Source: Agrypnia vestita (lineage: Eukaryota > Arthropoda > Insecta > Trichoptera > Phryganeidae). From it: DNA of 64,000 nt. The stretch lies in assembly GCA_016648135.1 (NCBI GenBank), contig JADDOH010001553.1, positions 1-64,000 of the forward strand, read 5' to 3'. Every line of letters begins with the position of its first letter. Position 1 is the first letter of the stretch. The notes under the pieces are model-generated. The model searched no databases, had not been told where the DNA came from, and saw only the letters and a list, made by a program, of their open reading frames with translations. The translations under genes were made by a program, and so were the position numbers. Of this stretch, positions 1 to 12,208 are shown in pieces.

Positions 1-960
1 AAATCATATAGAAATCCGCGTATTCAATCGCCAGTATAGATAACAAAGCATTCGTTAGCATATGAATACATCCGCCCTGAAGAACCTCTCGCACATTCCG
101 AACCTCGCGACATTGAATATACATAATTATTCTGAAATTTTAAATCCCACAAACAAACACGAAACACCCTTCGTCAGTAAAGTATTCCATTTTAAAGCCT
201 TTATATCTTTGGTAATATATGAATATCGAATTTAAATGATTTTTCATATGAACAGCGACAGAAATATATATTTCATAAGCGTTATGCAATAATTCACAGT
301 CGCCACATTACGATTTCTTGTACATTAAATCCGAAGCGCGTATAGTAATAATTATCACTAGGCCCAAAATACGTAACAAAGCAATCCACAACATATATCA
401 ATAATTGTTACGATCCAGAAAGTTCTAAATTGAATACACGAAAAAGGCAATAGAAATAAATAATATTGAAAATGCTTAGCTGTTCACTGTTCCAATTCTC
501 CTTGAATTATTATCAACCTCTGGCTTTTTCCTCGATCCAGCCAAATTATCTTCCTTACTGACTCTCCTCGACAAGGCCTCCGCCGACCTTCAGGCTGCAA
601 ACTCAAGTGCCGCTTTCCAATTTGTAACGCCTAACAATAGCTCCTATCTCTCGCCATTTTTGATTCCAACTCGCGTGTAAAAGTCAAAGTCTAACTCTAA
701 AGACGCGTTTCATTGGTCAGATTCGGTGCTAACGCCCGCGTCTGTGATTGGACATCTCGTTAAACAAAATAACATAAAGCCTGCTTTACACGCCCGCGTG
801 CAGAAATAATAAAGCTCGCCCGCACCTACTTATCCGGCAGATATTTAATTATAGAGTATTTAACGGGTTGTGAAGCTTCTCTTTATTATAAACTTTAGCA
901 GATAGATATTTTCGTATAATTTTTCAGCAATGTCTATTTGAATAGGCCAATATCGTTACA
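1..960 (-). repeat. 3' LTR (outer end cut by the window edge)
   Basis: This matches 10126-11081 nearly base for base. Its inner end is the TGTAACG terminus on the minus strand, next to a purine tract at 961-971. Two CCAAT boxes on the minus strand (near 710-717 and 746-752) and AT-rich TATA-like stretches (about 845-900) would fit an LTR promoter, but this is inference. Confidence 0.8.
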
Positions 961-2700
961 GCTTCCCCCTGGGGTGGCGCGGTACGATCGCATGAGCAGG
1001 AACGCGTCGCCACAAACATAGGTAGCTATTAGACCCCTTCGTTCCTTCGTTTGGCATCATTTGGTATACCCTTAGAAAATTCATCCGCGAACCAGGTGTT
1101 GCAAGTAGCTATGGTAAGACGTATTAGCTAAATTGACTAAGTCCTACGAGCAGGCATGTTAGAAAGTTAATAAGAAACCAAAGATCCGTATCTACATCAT
1201 TTAAACAGCAAGTAAGGCTCAAATACCCACAATTAATCGAAAGTAACTTGAACGCCTCATACGATCGCGCCCGTTATTCAACTAGATCTTAAAATCTTCA
1301 ACATTGTATAAGCAATCCTGCTTATAGCTATGCTTCCCCCGTTCTGAAAGAATTTGATTTCATGTTAGAATTTCGTCCCCATGTAAGTGTTCATCAACAC
1401 GTTATACCATTGTACACCCTTCCCCCATCTAAAATTGGTCCGTTTTATCCACACTTCCCCTCTCAAAACGCGTTCGCCGCAAGTTATTAAAATAGCACGC
1501 CTTACTACAATAATCTACTCCCCGTAATAAAGAAGTAGTTTAGCAATCCCGACGATCCCGAACGCACGTGTTCACGCAGTGATGAGGACGCCTTGTTCCC
1601 AACTACAACTGTTTTTTTTTTTTTTCTTTCTCTAAAGTGCTCGGTTAATATAAATTTGAGAAATCGAAAGAAAAGGTGACCGCATCTATTTTATTCAACT
1701 GATTGGGAAGATCCGAATTCCCATTATCAATCGAACGTCCCATCGTTGTGCCTGTCAATTACTCGACCCCATTCCGCTTTCAACAGATCAAAAGAGACAC
1801 CACTTCCCCCGCTCCGTCACTCCTCGTTTCCCTTTATAGATGGTACATCCCTAGTGCTCACCAGTTCGTTACATTGTAGCACTTCCCCCGGCGCATACTT
1901 CCCCTAACACCTTTTGACTAGCACCAATTCCAGAATATACACGACGACAAGGACACTATACAGACAAATTCGAACGAGAACCGCGATAAGTTTTTAAAAT
2001 TCCAGAATTGTGTTAAACTATGATTTTGATGTTCATCTTATTCGTGTGAGCCAAACAACCGGATTCCTAGTATATAGAACCACACATTGATCTCAATATC
2101 CCCTTGTACACGGGTACTTAAAATGATGATGATGCTTCGCTATTACCCCCTTCCCCAAAGCTATATGTGGCACGCATCCAAAATCTTCCAAAGATTAGTT
2201 TGTAAAATCGTATCCCCCTATAATAACTGCAGATCGCGTATCAACAAAAGGTATATTCCTATTATGATTGTTCTCAACTAACTACACGACTAACTCTCAA
2301 AGGAGATATCTAAAGACGATGCACATCCATTAAAGAAGCGCGCCACGTACCTACTTCTTGAAAAAAGTAATCGACAATTTGAATCTACATTACACTATTG
2401 TTCCCATAGTGAACACGCACCCGCATCTCCCCTCTCTGTTGATAAAATACTAAAACTGCTGGCACTACACTTGTACGAACCTAATACCCTTCCCCCTGTC
2501 TATAAGACTCTATTCCCATGTCCAAAAGATTTTATCTGTCCTGAACTACAACCGCATATTCCTACTATGATTGCAACCCGTGACAAAATGAACTCTAGTA
2601 CCCCACCTGTGTTATGAACCTTATGCATACGCGCAGTACATCTCCTATTATATAGAATCAACCTATTGTCTCCAATATTCTACGTATACTGTAATGACTG
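961..2700 (-). repeat. LTR-element interior with repeated GGGGGAAG purine tracts
   Basis: No coding region is visible. On the plus strand CTTCCCC(C) recurs near 962, 1333, 1419, 1447, 1803, 1882, 1897, 2151 and 2487. On the sense (minus) strand these read GGGGGAAG, like the purine tract abutting the LTR at 961-971. They look like repeated polypurine-tract-like sequences confined to the 3' part of the element. Confidence 0.5.
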
Positions 2701-2719
2701 CCACACTTTATTGTTGGTG

Positions 2720-3440
2720 TCATATGATGAAGAAGAGGAAGAAGTAGCTGCAAAGTAGTGGATGACAACAGAAGAAGAAGAAAATGAATTCATTTAAAGG
2801 CATAAGATAAGGAAAAAGTCACAACCGAGTGTAGTAGTAGATAAGAACGAAGAAGAAGAAGCCGAAAGATGTAAAATTAAAAGAAGACGTGAATGCAGCA
2901 GTAGGTAAAGAACAAAAGAAGACGAAAAAAAAGACGTAGAAAACAATCGAAAATTATACGATAAACGGAAGAAGACGACATGAATGTAGTTATAGGAAAG
3001 AAGAAGAAGAAGTAGAGAAGCAAATAGGAAAGAAGAAAGAAGAGAATATGAAAAGAAGAAGAAGAAAGAAGAGAGAAAAGAAGAAAAGAAGAAGAGGAAC
3101 AAAATAATGTAATAGGAAAAGAAGAAGAAGAAGAAGAAAGTGGAGAAGCAATCGAAAGATATACCATAAGACGAAGAAGCAGTTGCAACGCATTGTAATA
3201 ATTGCTATTTACAGAAGAGAAGGCGTTTGAAAAGTAAAGCATAAACGGTATGTATTCAAGGAAGAAGAAGACTAGAGTGAACATAACCAATTAAAACCCT
3301 TTGTATCGAAGAAGAAGAAGACGCTGTTGAAGTCAATATAAATAAAGGGGGAAAGAAAATATGTATATAACCGTTAGCATATACGAACAAGAAGAAGCCG
3401 AAGAAGAAGAAGAGGAAGAAAAGGGTAGGAACAACCTCTT
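2720..3440. repeat. Low-complexity purine-rich (GAA/AAG) tract
   Basis: About 700 bases are dominated by GAAGAAGAA and AAAGAAG on the plus strand, interrupted by ordinary sequence. The open frames here (for example on the minus strand at 2794-3290) encode only Ser/Leu/Phe-rich low-complexity peptides and are not genes. Confidence 0.85.
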
Positions 3441-6400
3441 CGATAATTGTAGAACGTAAAAGTATATATAACTATTATCCGCCTCAATTAACTTTCCCGC
3501 TAACCCTCAAGTATGGTATCTAAAGACGACACGTGTTTGTAGAAGAAGTGGATCCAGATGTCAAGATAAGTTTCCCACAACTATTCCTTACTAACCTGTC
3601 TTACCCCCAGGTTGTTAAGCGTTTGCCAAATAATCAAGCGCGATTCCTCCGTATAGTGTAGTCATCACCAACACTGATATCCACATAAGATGTATGTGTG
3701 TAACTGAATCAAGAGTTCCCGACATATAATTCGACTTGCTATACGACTGGAATCTATTCAAAATCCAAACGACTAATCTTCCTACCCTAATCTAAAAGTA
3801 ATGGTCACGACGACGCATGTAGGTGAATGAAGCCAATGATGATGCTATTACTATATAAAAAGGTTTTTTTTTTCAAAGTCCTCCTGGAAAAATTTATTTC
3901 CAAAAGAAACTCAAATAATTATTTCGTGCAAAAAAAATGAGAGTCTGTGTTCATATTACGAACAAGTTTATTAATCTTGCATACTTAGCGTCCATAGATC
4001 AATAAGTATAAACAAATAAATCAATTTACATAACTAGAACCGTATATAAATGTGTATAACAATTAAGAACATATTTAGATAATTAGAATAATTAAGAACC
4101 ATAATAAATCAATGAAGGAAATTATTTTTTTTTTCAATTAATTCAGCAACATTGTAGATTGACATTTTATCTTTTAGCGACAATTGTAGTATAACACCTT
4201 GACGATACAAAGTCACTCCCGAACTAAAACAACAACGCCCTTGAAAACGCGCGGACCTGTGTGAGTCTCTGTACATATACTCCGGGCGGACCCACTAACA
4301 CACGCGTGCCGATGGTTACCGTCGACGCAGAACAAATGCGCTCCGATCAAATGCGTACAAAATCGAGTCACGTGATATCGTCGAGCGCAGAACGCTAAGG
4401 CAAAACATCGCACCATCTGTTGTATTTCTTCAAACTAAACTCTAACCCAGCCCAGAAGGTTTGCGAATCTTCCAACAGGTGGCACTGTTCCAGTGACCCA
4501 GTGTTAAAACCTGTTTATTATATAACACATAAAAGTTCGTTGCCCTTTCTTATGTAACTCCCAAGAGCAATGACCGCATGATTTATAATTAGGTCATTAT
4601 TTCAAGTTCAACCAAGCAGATGTTTTTACAAGGACGATGAAAGTACTATTTTAGCGAATCAAAGAATTAGTTTAAGATATTTTTTACGTGTCTTTCGCGC
4701 GCGTATTTCATTTTAGATTATCGGCTTGGTCGTAAAGTGTTCAAGCATATCGTTATTCGAGATAACGGTTAACATTAATGTTTAACATATAATTTTTTTT
4801 TTTTTTTTTTTGTTTTCGCGCAGACATTTTAATTGCTTCCTAAGGCTCGTGTGAAGGTACGCCTATACGTAAAATGTTCAAGCGAATCTAAAATAAAGGT
4901 TATGTCACCGAAAATTTTTTTCACATCTATTATAACAATATGAATACGGCTTTTCGACTGGCTTTGGGACGTTACTCTCCTGTTTTTGAATTAATACGTG
5001 ACTTATATAGACCGTGCGAACACTAAATGATTTTTGATAGAGCGCGCGTAAAGACATGCTTAAGCGTGGAAAGAAAAATGCCATTATAATTAAAACTATA
5101 TTTTTTTTTCTTTTTACAATATTAACTAATCTAATAAAATGAATACGAATCTCACTCTTGAAACATATCTCCTGGTCTAACGGAACCACTGTAACGTACC
5201 TACCTGTACACCTAAGCTAAATACCTAACTATAAAGTTTAATGATGTAAGTTTTACGAAAAGCCCAAAGCTTGAGACTTTAAGCTACCGAATTGAGCTTT
5301 ATTACAGCTTTTGGGACTTTTAAGCACACACTTTATGCTTTAAGCTACTAGATGAAACTTAAGTTGAACTTAGAACTTCGGAAGTATATTTACATGAAAG
5401 CTAATATTATTTTTTTTTTTGTTAAGAATTTATATTTTCAAAATTGGCCAGTCGTGATCTATCTAGTGGTTAGGAAAATTCCCCCTCCGTTGTGTCCGTA
5501 GCTATCCAAAATTCTTTTGATATGTGGCGAGATTCGTATTCTTATTAACGCGACTAGACTAATATAGATCGAATTCTTACCTAACTATGGAAATAACAAA
5601 CGCACGTAACTAATCCGTACTCGTCCTTCTAGAAACCGCTCTAGAACTCTACAGTTTCGCCTATATGAGAGATAGCCGATATCGTCCACGTCCGGAGTTG
5701 GCCTAAAAGCCAATTATATGCGGCGTAGCCTAGGAATAAACGCTAGTAGCAAAACTCCCTTACATTGAACCGCCATAACTATAATACCATCGGGGTTAAA
5801 ATACTGTAATATAAACAATACAATCGTTGCCAAGTTAACGGCATACGCTAAAGATTCCGCCCGCATTGATTATCAACATCTCATAATAGCAGCTTAGAAC
5901 AGTGTCAGCACAACCACATGCGGCACCCATTTATGACAGATTTACAAGATATAATAGCATACGTTATATTCAAAACACAAGTAAGAAACCTACCGATAGC
6001 GCGTCTCACGTTGTCCAATCTGCTCAATCTGTTCATAGTACATAGTAGGGGAAGACAAACATATATATATTCACAACAACTAGGCGCAACAGAGGCTCAG
6101 GGCAAGCTTTGTCTGACATTATCGCAGCCCGAGATTCTAAGGGAATGGAAGATACAGATTTGTAAGTGAAATTTAAGAAGTGTCTAACCACTTCTGTTCA
6201 AACGTGGATTCTAGATGCCCCCCCCCCCCCTGTAGGGGGGAGGGGGATGCGGCCCCAGAGCATCGCCGCATCCGGTGGTTAACTCCTGTTTAGACATAAC
6301 CTCCCACACTAAGCTGCAGACCAAGATCAAGCCGAGACTCTACTGCTCCTGCTGGAATCCCTCGAAGTCCTCGCCTCCCGGCGACAAACATATCAGGAAG

Positions 6401-6930
6401 AAATCCCGCGTCTGATATTAAGGTTTGTATATTATCCCGCGGGGCAGTCAAATTGACTGGTGTATTATGATGAGGATCCCACGTTGCGGCTACATGAGCC
6501 GGATTATTATGATGTTTACTGCTGATTAAAGGGCTGAATGAACTAACTGGGTGACTGGAAAAGACTCTCCCTTGAGCGCGTCAGTCAGAGCCATGTTAGC
6601 ATCGCCAAATATAGTTGATGTGATTGATCCCACGGTGTAGTCTTATTGACTAGAGATATTAAATGATGGTAAAACAGCATGATTATTACAGTTGATTGTG
6701 TAATTCCTGATATGTTTCTCGCTGGCCGGGAAGAGAGAACCCCGAAGGTCTCTGTATACAGCAAGTTAGAAAAGGTGGTGACTGATGAGAATGATGGTGT
6801 TAGTAATGCCATCGCGCGCCTGAATGCGGTCCCGATCGTAAAAATTGATTGTTAAACTGCTAACAGATCTCGTTCATTAAAGCGGCCCCGAGCATAAGTA
6901 TTGACTGTCGAACTGCTACCTGCATCTTAT
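3441..6930. other. LTR-element interior, unassigned
   Basis: No gene is recognisable. There are several poly-T runs (near 3860, 4125, 4790-4810, 5100, 5410). At about 6217-6252 a run of C residues is followed by G runs that could form a very GC-rich hairpin, and around 5255-5360 short AGCTT/AAGCT words alternate. Short open frames (up to 94 residues at 4905-5189) show no family likeness. Confidence 0.5.
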
Positions 6931-6935
6931 AATTT

Positions 6936-7705
6936 CTCGTTCATGAGGAACGTCCTATCTCGTCCTTGAGTACGGAGTTATTACATTCACATACATTCAT
7001 AACCAGAGCCCGAGCTCGTCGAGCCAAGGGGAGTGAAAGAACGTAGGGGCTTCTTCCCTCCGGCTGTGTTTGAGGCACGACGCTCTGGTCCGATTCGAAA
7101 TGCTTCACCTTTGCTTGACTGAACACATTTTAACTGTGTGGAGGCTTTGCGCAATTCTACTTAGACCCACCCAGAGTGTCCCCGCAGTCCCGTTCATCCC
7201 CTGGATCAAGAACACGCACCCCGTCATTTGATCCCAGTTACATACAACTATCTGTATCGCGAGTGTATCTCTTTCTTCAATCCCCTTCATTTGCTTCTCA
7301 TAGTTGCTCGTCCATGCGGAACGCCCTGTCTCGTACGTTGATGAGGTCCCGAACGAAGGTTTCGATTGAGGTACGGCTACCTGAGTCTTTTAGCTGACAT
7401 TCATGAACATTCATATCCGGAATTCGAGCTCGTCGGGCCAAGGGAGTGAAAGAACGTAGGGGCTTCTTCCCTCCGGCTGTGTTTGAGGCACGACGCTCTG
7501 GTCCGATTCGAAATGCTTCACCTTTGCTTGACTGAACACATTTTAACTGTGTGGAGGCTTTGCGCAATTCTACTTAGACCCACCCAGAGTGTCTCCGCAG
7601 TCCCGTTCATCCCCTGGACCGAGAACACGCACCCCGTCATTTGATCCCAGTTACATACAACTACCTGTATCGCGAGTGTATCTCATTCTTCAATCCCCTT
7701 CACTA
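6936..7705. repeat. Tandem duplication inside the LTR element (about 0.36-0.41 kb unit)
   Basis: The block GAGTGAAAGAACGTAGGGGC at 7031 recurs at 7444, with long near-identical flanks including the stretch ending in GCGCAATTCTACTTAGACCC. The first unit is about 6936-7300 and the second about 7301-7705. The second carries extra bases near 7330-7400. The small open frames here exist only because the unit is duplicated. Confidence 0.85.
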
Positions 7706-8220
7706 TTCCATTTATACAACAATCACGTGACTAACCTCGAGAGTCTAGCACCGGTAATAAGATCTCATTATGCTACGTTGGATGTTAACATTGCATAACC
7801 GGACGGAATGCCTATTTCCCGCGATCATATTCAATTTGTAAAACGCAATAATATGTATTTATATATGTTAGTGAGACGTTTGAAATGCAGAATGCACGTA
7901 TGATGACCTCGCTTCTATCCTAAAGATAATTAAGATATAATCCCGACGTTACGTCCCGACATCAGTACTAATTTGTTTCCGCGTCCGTTACCGTCGAACT
8001 CTGAACCCACGTAATGAAATGAATAGTGACCATGAGACAATGACAAATTATATAGCACGAACATTCCATTTGATACACATAAGAAAACATCAGGAATAAA
8101 TAATATCAAAGGTTCTTATCTTAGTTCTGTAGTTGGTCTGCTTCTGAGATGGCATCCTGATCCGAAGTAATATAACTCTCCAAAATTGAGCAATTACCAG
8201 CGCCTGTGTAGCCCTTCATT

Positions 8221-9005
8221 TCCCTTGTATATATATTTTAATATCAGCGCCTGTAAAACTGTATTAGATCCTAGAAACAAGAAAACTATTCCCTCTACGC
8301 CGAGCACATACAGAACATAAACCCCTTCAATCTAGTTCATCCACGGTTATGCAAAAAGGCGAAAGAATAGTAATAGTAAAAGGTCCTTAACTGACAGAAG
8401 TTGAAGTTCTCTGCAAACTGCCCATATCTTCTAGTGGCGCCTGTGTATTCCAATAACAACTTTCCAGTCATGTATTTAACATAACGTCCTCCTTGTGTGT
8501 ATGTGTGCTGCAATATCTGTCATCCAGTTAGTGATTCCCAAAATAGTGTTTTCCTTGTATATATATATATATATTTCAATATCAGCACCTGTAAAACTGT
8601 ATTAGATCCTAGAAACAAGAAAACTATTCCCTCTACGCCGAGCACATACAGGACATAAACCCCTTAAAACTAGTTCATCTACGCCGTACAATGATATCAC
8701 ATGCAGACATGACCAATATAATTACAAATATGCTTGCGTCCCGCCGACTGGACGCCTGTGTTTTCCAATAACAACTTTCCAGTCATGTATTTAACATAAC
8801 GTCCTCCTTGTGTGTATGTGTGCTTCAATATCTTCCATCCAATTAATGGTTCCCAAAATAGTGTTTTCCTTGTATATATATTTCAATATCAGCACCTGTA
8901 AACCTGTATAGAATCCTAGAAACGAGAAGACTATTCCCACTACGCCAAGCACATACAGGACATAAACCCCTTAAAACTAGTTCATCTACGCCGTATAGTG
9001 ATATC
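8221..9005. repeat. Threefold tandem repeat inside the LTR element (about 320-bp unit)
   Basis: The segment with GTATTAGATCCTAGAAAC and TCCCTCTACGCCGAGCACAT occurs near 8250, 8590 and, changed, near 8905. The linking segment ending in the CCTCCTTGTGTGTATGTGTG stretch occurs near 8490 and 8805. Each unit contains a short TA run. Confidence 0.85.
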
Positions 9006-9055
9006 ACTATCACATGCAGACACAAACGATATAATTACAAATATGCTTGCGTTCT

Positions 9056-9262
9056 CCCCCACATTGGTGGAAATATTCGCATTCGTATTCACCGAATAGT
9101 AGGCCTGATATTCGTATTCATGAAGGTAGTATTCGTTGCATCAAGGTTATTATATTTACAAGTATGTTCAAGTTCCCCCACCTTGGTGGAAATATTCGCA
9201 TTCGTATTCACCGAATAGTAAGCCTGATATTCGTATTCGTGAAGATAGTATTCGTTGCATCA
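9056..9262. repeat. Twofold tandem repeat, period 119 bp
   Basis: TTGGTGGAAATATTCGCATT is at about 9064 and again at about 9183. The following sequence, with CACCGAATAGTA and GCCTGATATTCGTATTC, is also repeated. No function is evident. Confidence 0.9.
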
Positions 9263-9474
9263 CTCTCAATAATAAAATCATATAGATAAATAATTACGGT
9301 AACTCATAAAAATACGATATTACTTATATTAAACGAACAAAACAAAACAATCTGTCATATTAGTAAATAACGTGATCACGGAAGACCGAAGGTTAACTAC
9401 CCCTGAACAGACCGCGAACTGCCCACAATAATGGAAAATGTTGTAGAAAACATTTCAAATATCTAATATTGAAT

Positions 9475-10115
9475 GAATAAAAACAATGTCATATGAATAA
9501 CCATCGCAATTAAGGAATATATACAATTCGAAACACGTCTTTATAAGGACTTGATAGGAACAAATCGTGTTTTCAAGGATTGCCCAATGATACGCAATAC
9601 AAACATGTAACGAGTTCAAATAAACCACACATTCATGCTTCAATAAAATAAATATAAAATCCAGATGCATTTTTAAAATATATTGTTTGTAGGAAATTCC
9701 TCGTACGATTTGAACCTATATCTCGCCTACAATCGTGATATCAAAACACATAATTAAATTCTCGTACTAGTTGAAACAAGATCAGACACGCGGCCGCGAC
9801 ACCGAACACGCAGTTCCCCAGCTGAAGACCGGCCGCATCCAAATCAATCACCTCTATACAACATGTACAATTCGAAATACGTTTCACAAGAACTTGATAG
9901 GAATAAATCGTGTTTAGAACGATTGCCCAATGACGCAATACAAACATGTAACGAGTTCAAATAAACCACACATTCATGTTTTAATAAAATAAATATAAAA
10001 TCCAGATGCATTTTTAAAATATATTGTTTGTAGGGAATTCCACGTACGATTTGAACCTATATCACGCTTACAATCGTGATATCAAAACATATAATTAAAT
10101 TCCGAATTATCCCCA
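9475..10115. repeat. Twofold tandem repeat next to the 5' LTR (about 345-bp unit)
   Basis: The segments at about 9520-9765 and 9866-10110 share long blocks, including ACATGTAACGAGTTCAAATA and a stretch ending ATATTGTTTGTAGG. The second unit abuts the inner end of the 5' LTR, where a primer-binding site would be expected. I could not recognise one with confidence. Confidence 0.85.
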
Positions 10116-10125
10116 AGATAACACA

Positions 10126-11081
10126 AATCATATAGAAATCCGTGTATTCAATCGCCAGTATAGATAACAAAGCATTCTTTAGCATAAGAATACATCCGCC
10201 CTGAAGAACCTCTCGCACATTCCGAACCTCGCGACATTGAATATACATATTTATACTGAATTTTAAAACCCACGAACAAACACGAAACACCCTTCGTCAG
10301 TAAAGTATTCCATTTTAAAGCCTTTATATCTTTGGTAATATATGAATATCGAATTTAAATGATTTTTCATATGAACAGCGACAGAATTATATATTTCATA
10401 AGCGTTATGCAATAATTCACAGTCGCCACATTACGATTTCTTGTACATTAAATCCGAAGCGCGTATAGTAATAATTATCACTAGGCCCAAAATACGTAAC
10501 AAAACAATCCACAACATATATCAATAATTGTTACGATCCAGAAAGTTCTAAATTGAATACACGAAAAAGGCAATAGAAATAAATAATATTGAAAATGCTT
10601 AGCTGTTCACTGTTCCAATTCTCTTTGAATTATTATCAACCTCTGGCTTTTTCCTCGATCCAGCCAAATTATCTTCCTTACTGACTCTCCTCGACAAAGC
10701 CTCCGCCGACCTTCAAGCTGAAAACTCAAGTGCCCCTTTCCAATTTGTAACGCCTAACAATAGTCCTATCTCTCGCCATTTTTGATTCCAACTAGCGTGT
10801 AAAGGTCCAAGTCTAACTCTAAAGACGCGTTTCATTGGTCAGATTCGGTGCTAACGCCCGCGTCTGTGATTGGACATCTCGTTAAACAAAATAACATAAA
10901 GCCTGCTTTACACGCCCGCGTGCAAAATAATAAAGCTCGTCCGTACTTATTTATCCGGCAAATATTTAATTATAGAGTATTTAACGGTTTGTGAAGCTTC
11001 TCTTTATTATAAACTTTAGCAGATAGATATTTTCGTATAATTTTTCAGCAATGTCTATTTGAATAGGCCAATATCGTTACA
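10126..11081 (-). repeat. 5' LTR
   Basis: This is the second copy of the LTR and ends at 11081 on the plus strand with TTACA, the reverse of TGTAA. The flank begins at 11082. The other boundary could lie somewhat left of 10126, because the matching copy is truncated by the window edge. The same paired CCAAT boxes are kept as in the left copy. Confidence 0.8.
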
Positions 11082-11978
11082 ACATGAAGAAGCCATTGGC
11101 TTTAAAACATGTTGATTTTTTTCAATAAATAAGTGGTTTAAACAAAGTTAATTTATATTAATTTTAATTTTAATTTAATCAACTTTTTTTCTGAATGCCA
11201 TTATTTGTAGTCTTTCTAACATCACTTTTATACTTGTGTTTCTTAACCTCTATTTAATATTATTCTCAGTGCTTTATTTTAAAGTATTGTTAATTTTTTC
11301 AATCTATCTGTATTGGTCAGGAATAGTATACTATGAGGGACTATTATCTTATTATTGTTTACGTAATTTTTTTGTTTATTGATTCCTTACGTGGTTAACT
11401 ATAAATTTTTTGCATGAATCGTATTTACAAAATTTCTGACCTATTTTATAAGTGTAAAATTATGCGAGCAAATAAGTATATTCCTTATCATTAAACTTGA
11501 ATTCCTGAATTTCAATTTCGCTTTGGAATTGAATTCACCGCTTACAACATGTATATTTTTGATCAATAAATATTTATCTTTCAATCAAATACGCGAAATC
11601 CCACTACTGCCATTTGACCAGAGGTCTTTCACCAGCGGGATGTTTTTTCATCCAAAAATATGTCGTCATCGTTACAATTACAATCATAATTTTACGCGTG
11701 ATCTTCGCCGCCGGTGAGTCTGACCGGTCCGCTGCATTAAAGTTACACTGCAACACTCGCATCACGCGCAGCATCAAAACCTGAACAGAAATGTACCCAT
11801 CAACTACTTCACGAGAATCAGCTTTGCAGTCTCAATAAACAACCTTTTAACTCAGCCTCCTATTACTTCATCCGAATCTCGCTCGCTCAAGCCCATCTCA
11901 GTGATGGGCGTCCTACTTCCCACGCCCCTCTCTTCCCTAAAACTCTATCTGTGAAATTGATCGTTGAGCAGCTGACAA
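11082..11978. other. AT-rich flank, then possible promoter and 5' UTR of the candidate gene
   Basis: From 11082 to about 11600 the sequence is very AT-rich and featureless. From about 11600 the GC content rises toward the candidate first exon at 11979, as expected for a 5' UTR. No clear TATA box or initiator could be singled out. The nearby LTR element ends only about 0.9 kb upstream of the candidate start codon. Confidence 0.3.
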
Positions 11979-12208
11979 ATGTTGAGCACCGAGTCGAAAT
12001 ACTCGAATTATAAGCGCGCTCCTGTCTCGAGGCCATTGTTGGGAGTGATGCGTTTCGCGGAGAAGCGAGCGAGTTTATTGAGATGGTTGACACGGTGTGA
12101 ACGAGGCCTAACCCGCCTAAAGGCCTACATTATTCTGCTGTGCCAGATTCTCAGTCCGCTTCTGGTCACCTCGGCCCAGCAGCTGGACACTCGAGACGAC
12201 CGAAATAG
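11979..12208 (+). CDS. Candidate first coding exon of a secreted or membrane protein
   Basis: An open frame of 76 codons plus two bases ends at the donor ATAG|GTAAAG; the frame stops immediately afterwards (TAA inside the donor), as expected for an exon. It has two in-frame Met codons, at 11979 and 12048. From the second, the peptide has an Arg-rich N-terminal region followed by a hydrophobic core (AYIILLCQILSPLLV) and a likely signal-peptidase site (TSA before QQ), then LDTRDDRN. This is a normal signal peptide or signal anchor layout. Local GC content is well above the flanks. The exon ends in phase 2. I do not recognise the gene. The donor has A rather than G at +5, so it is good but not perfect. 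A 45-base exon at 39567-39611 is compatible in phase. Without transcripts this remains inference. Confidence 0.5.

Larger units (their letters stand above)
1..11081 (-). mobile_element. Giant LTR element without coding genes (LARD-like), left end outside the window
   Basis: Two direct repeats of about 955 bases bound this region: 1-960 (starting before the window) and about 10126-11081. I count roughly 26-30 differences by eye, about 97% identity, so the insertion is fairly young. The minus strand is the sense strand: read that way the LTR begins TGTAACG, and the bases just before the left LTR (961-971) read as the purine tract AGGGGGAAG. The right copy is therefore the 5' LTR and the left copy the 3' LTR. 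No reading frame in the 9.2 kb interior resembles gag, protease, reverse transcriptase, RNase H, integrase or env. Large LTR elements lacking genes (LARDs) are known mainly from plants; such elements use proteins of a related autonomous element. The primer-binding site and target duplication could not be determined because the outer LTR end is missing. Confidence 0.8.

Noticed and set aside
961..990. Primer-binding site just right of the left LTR
   Set aside because: I first read the element on the plus strand. The TGTAACG end and the adjacent purine tract show the sense strand is minus, so this interval is the polypurine tract, not a primer-binding site.
2794..3290. Three overlapping minus-strand open frames (up to 137 codons)
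   Set aside because: They arise from GAA/AAG low-complexity DNA and encode only Ser/Leu/Phe strings; no domain is present.
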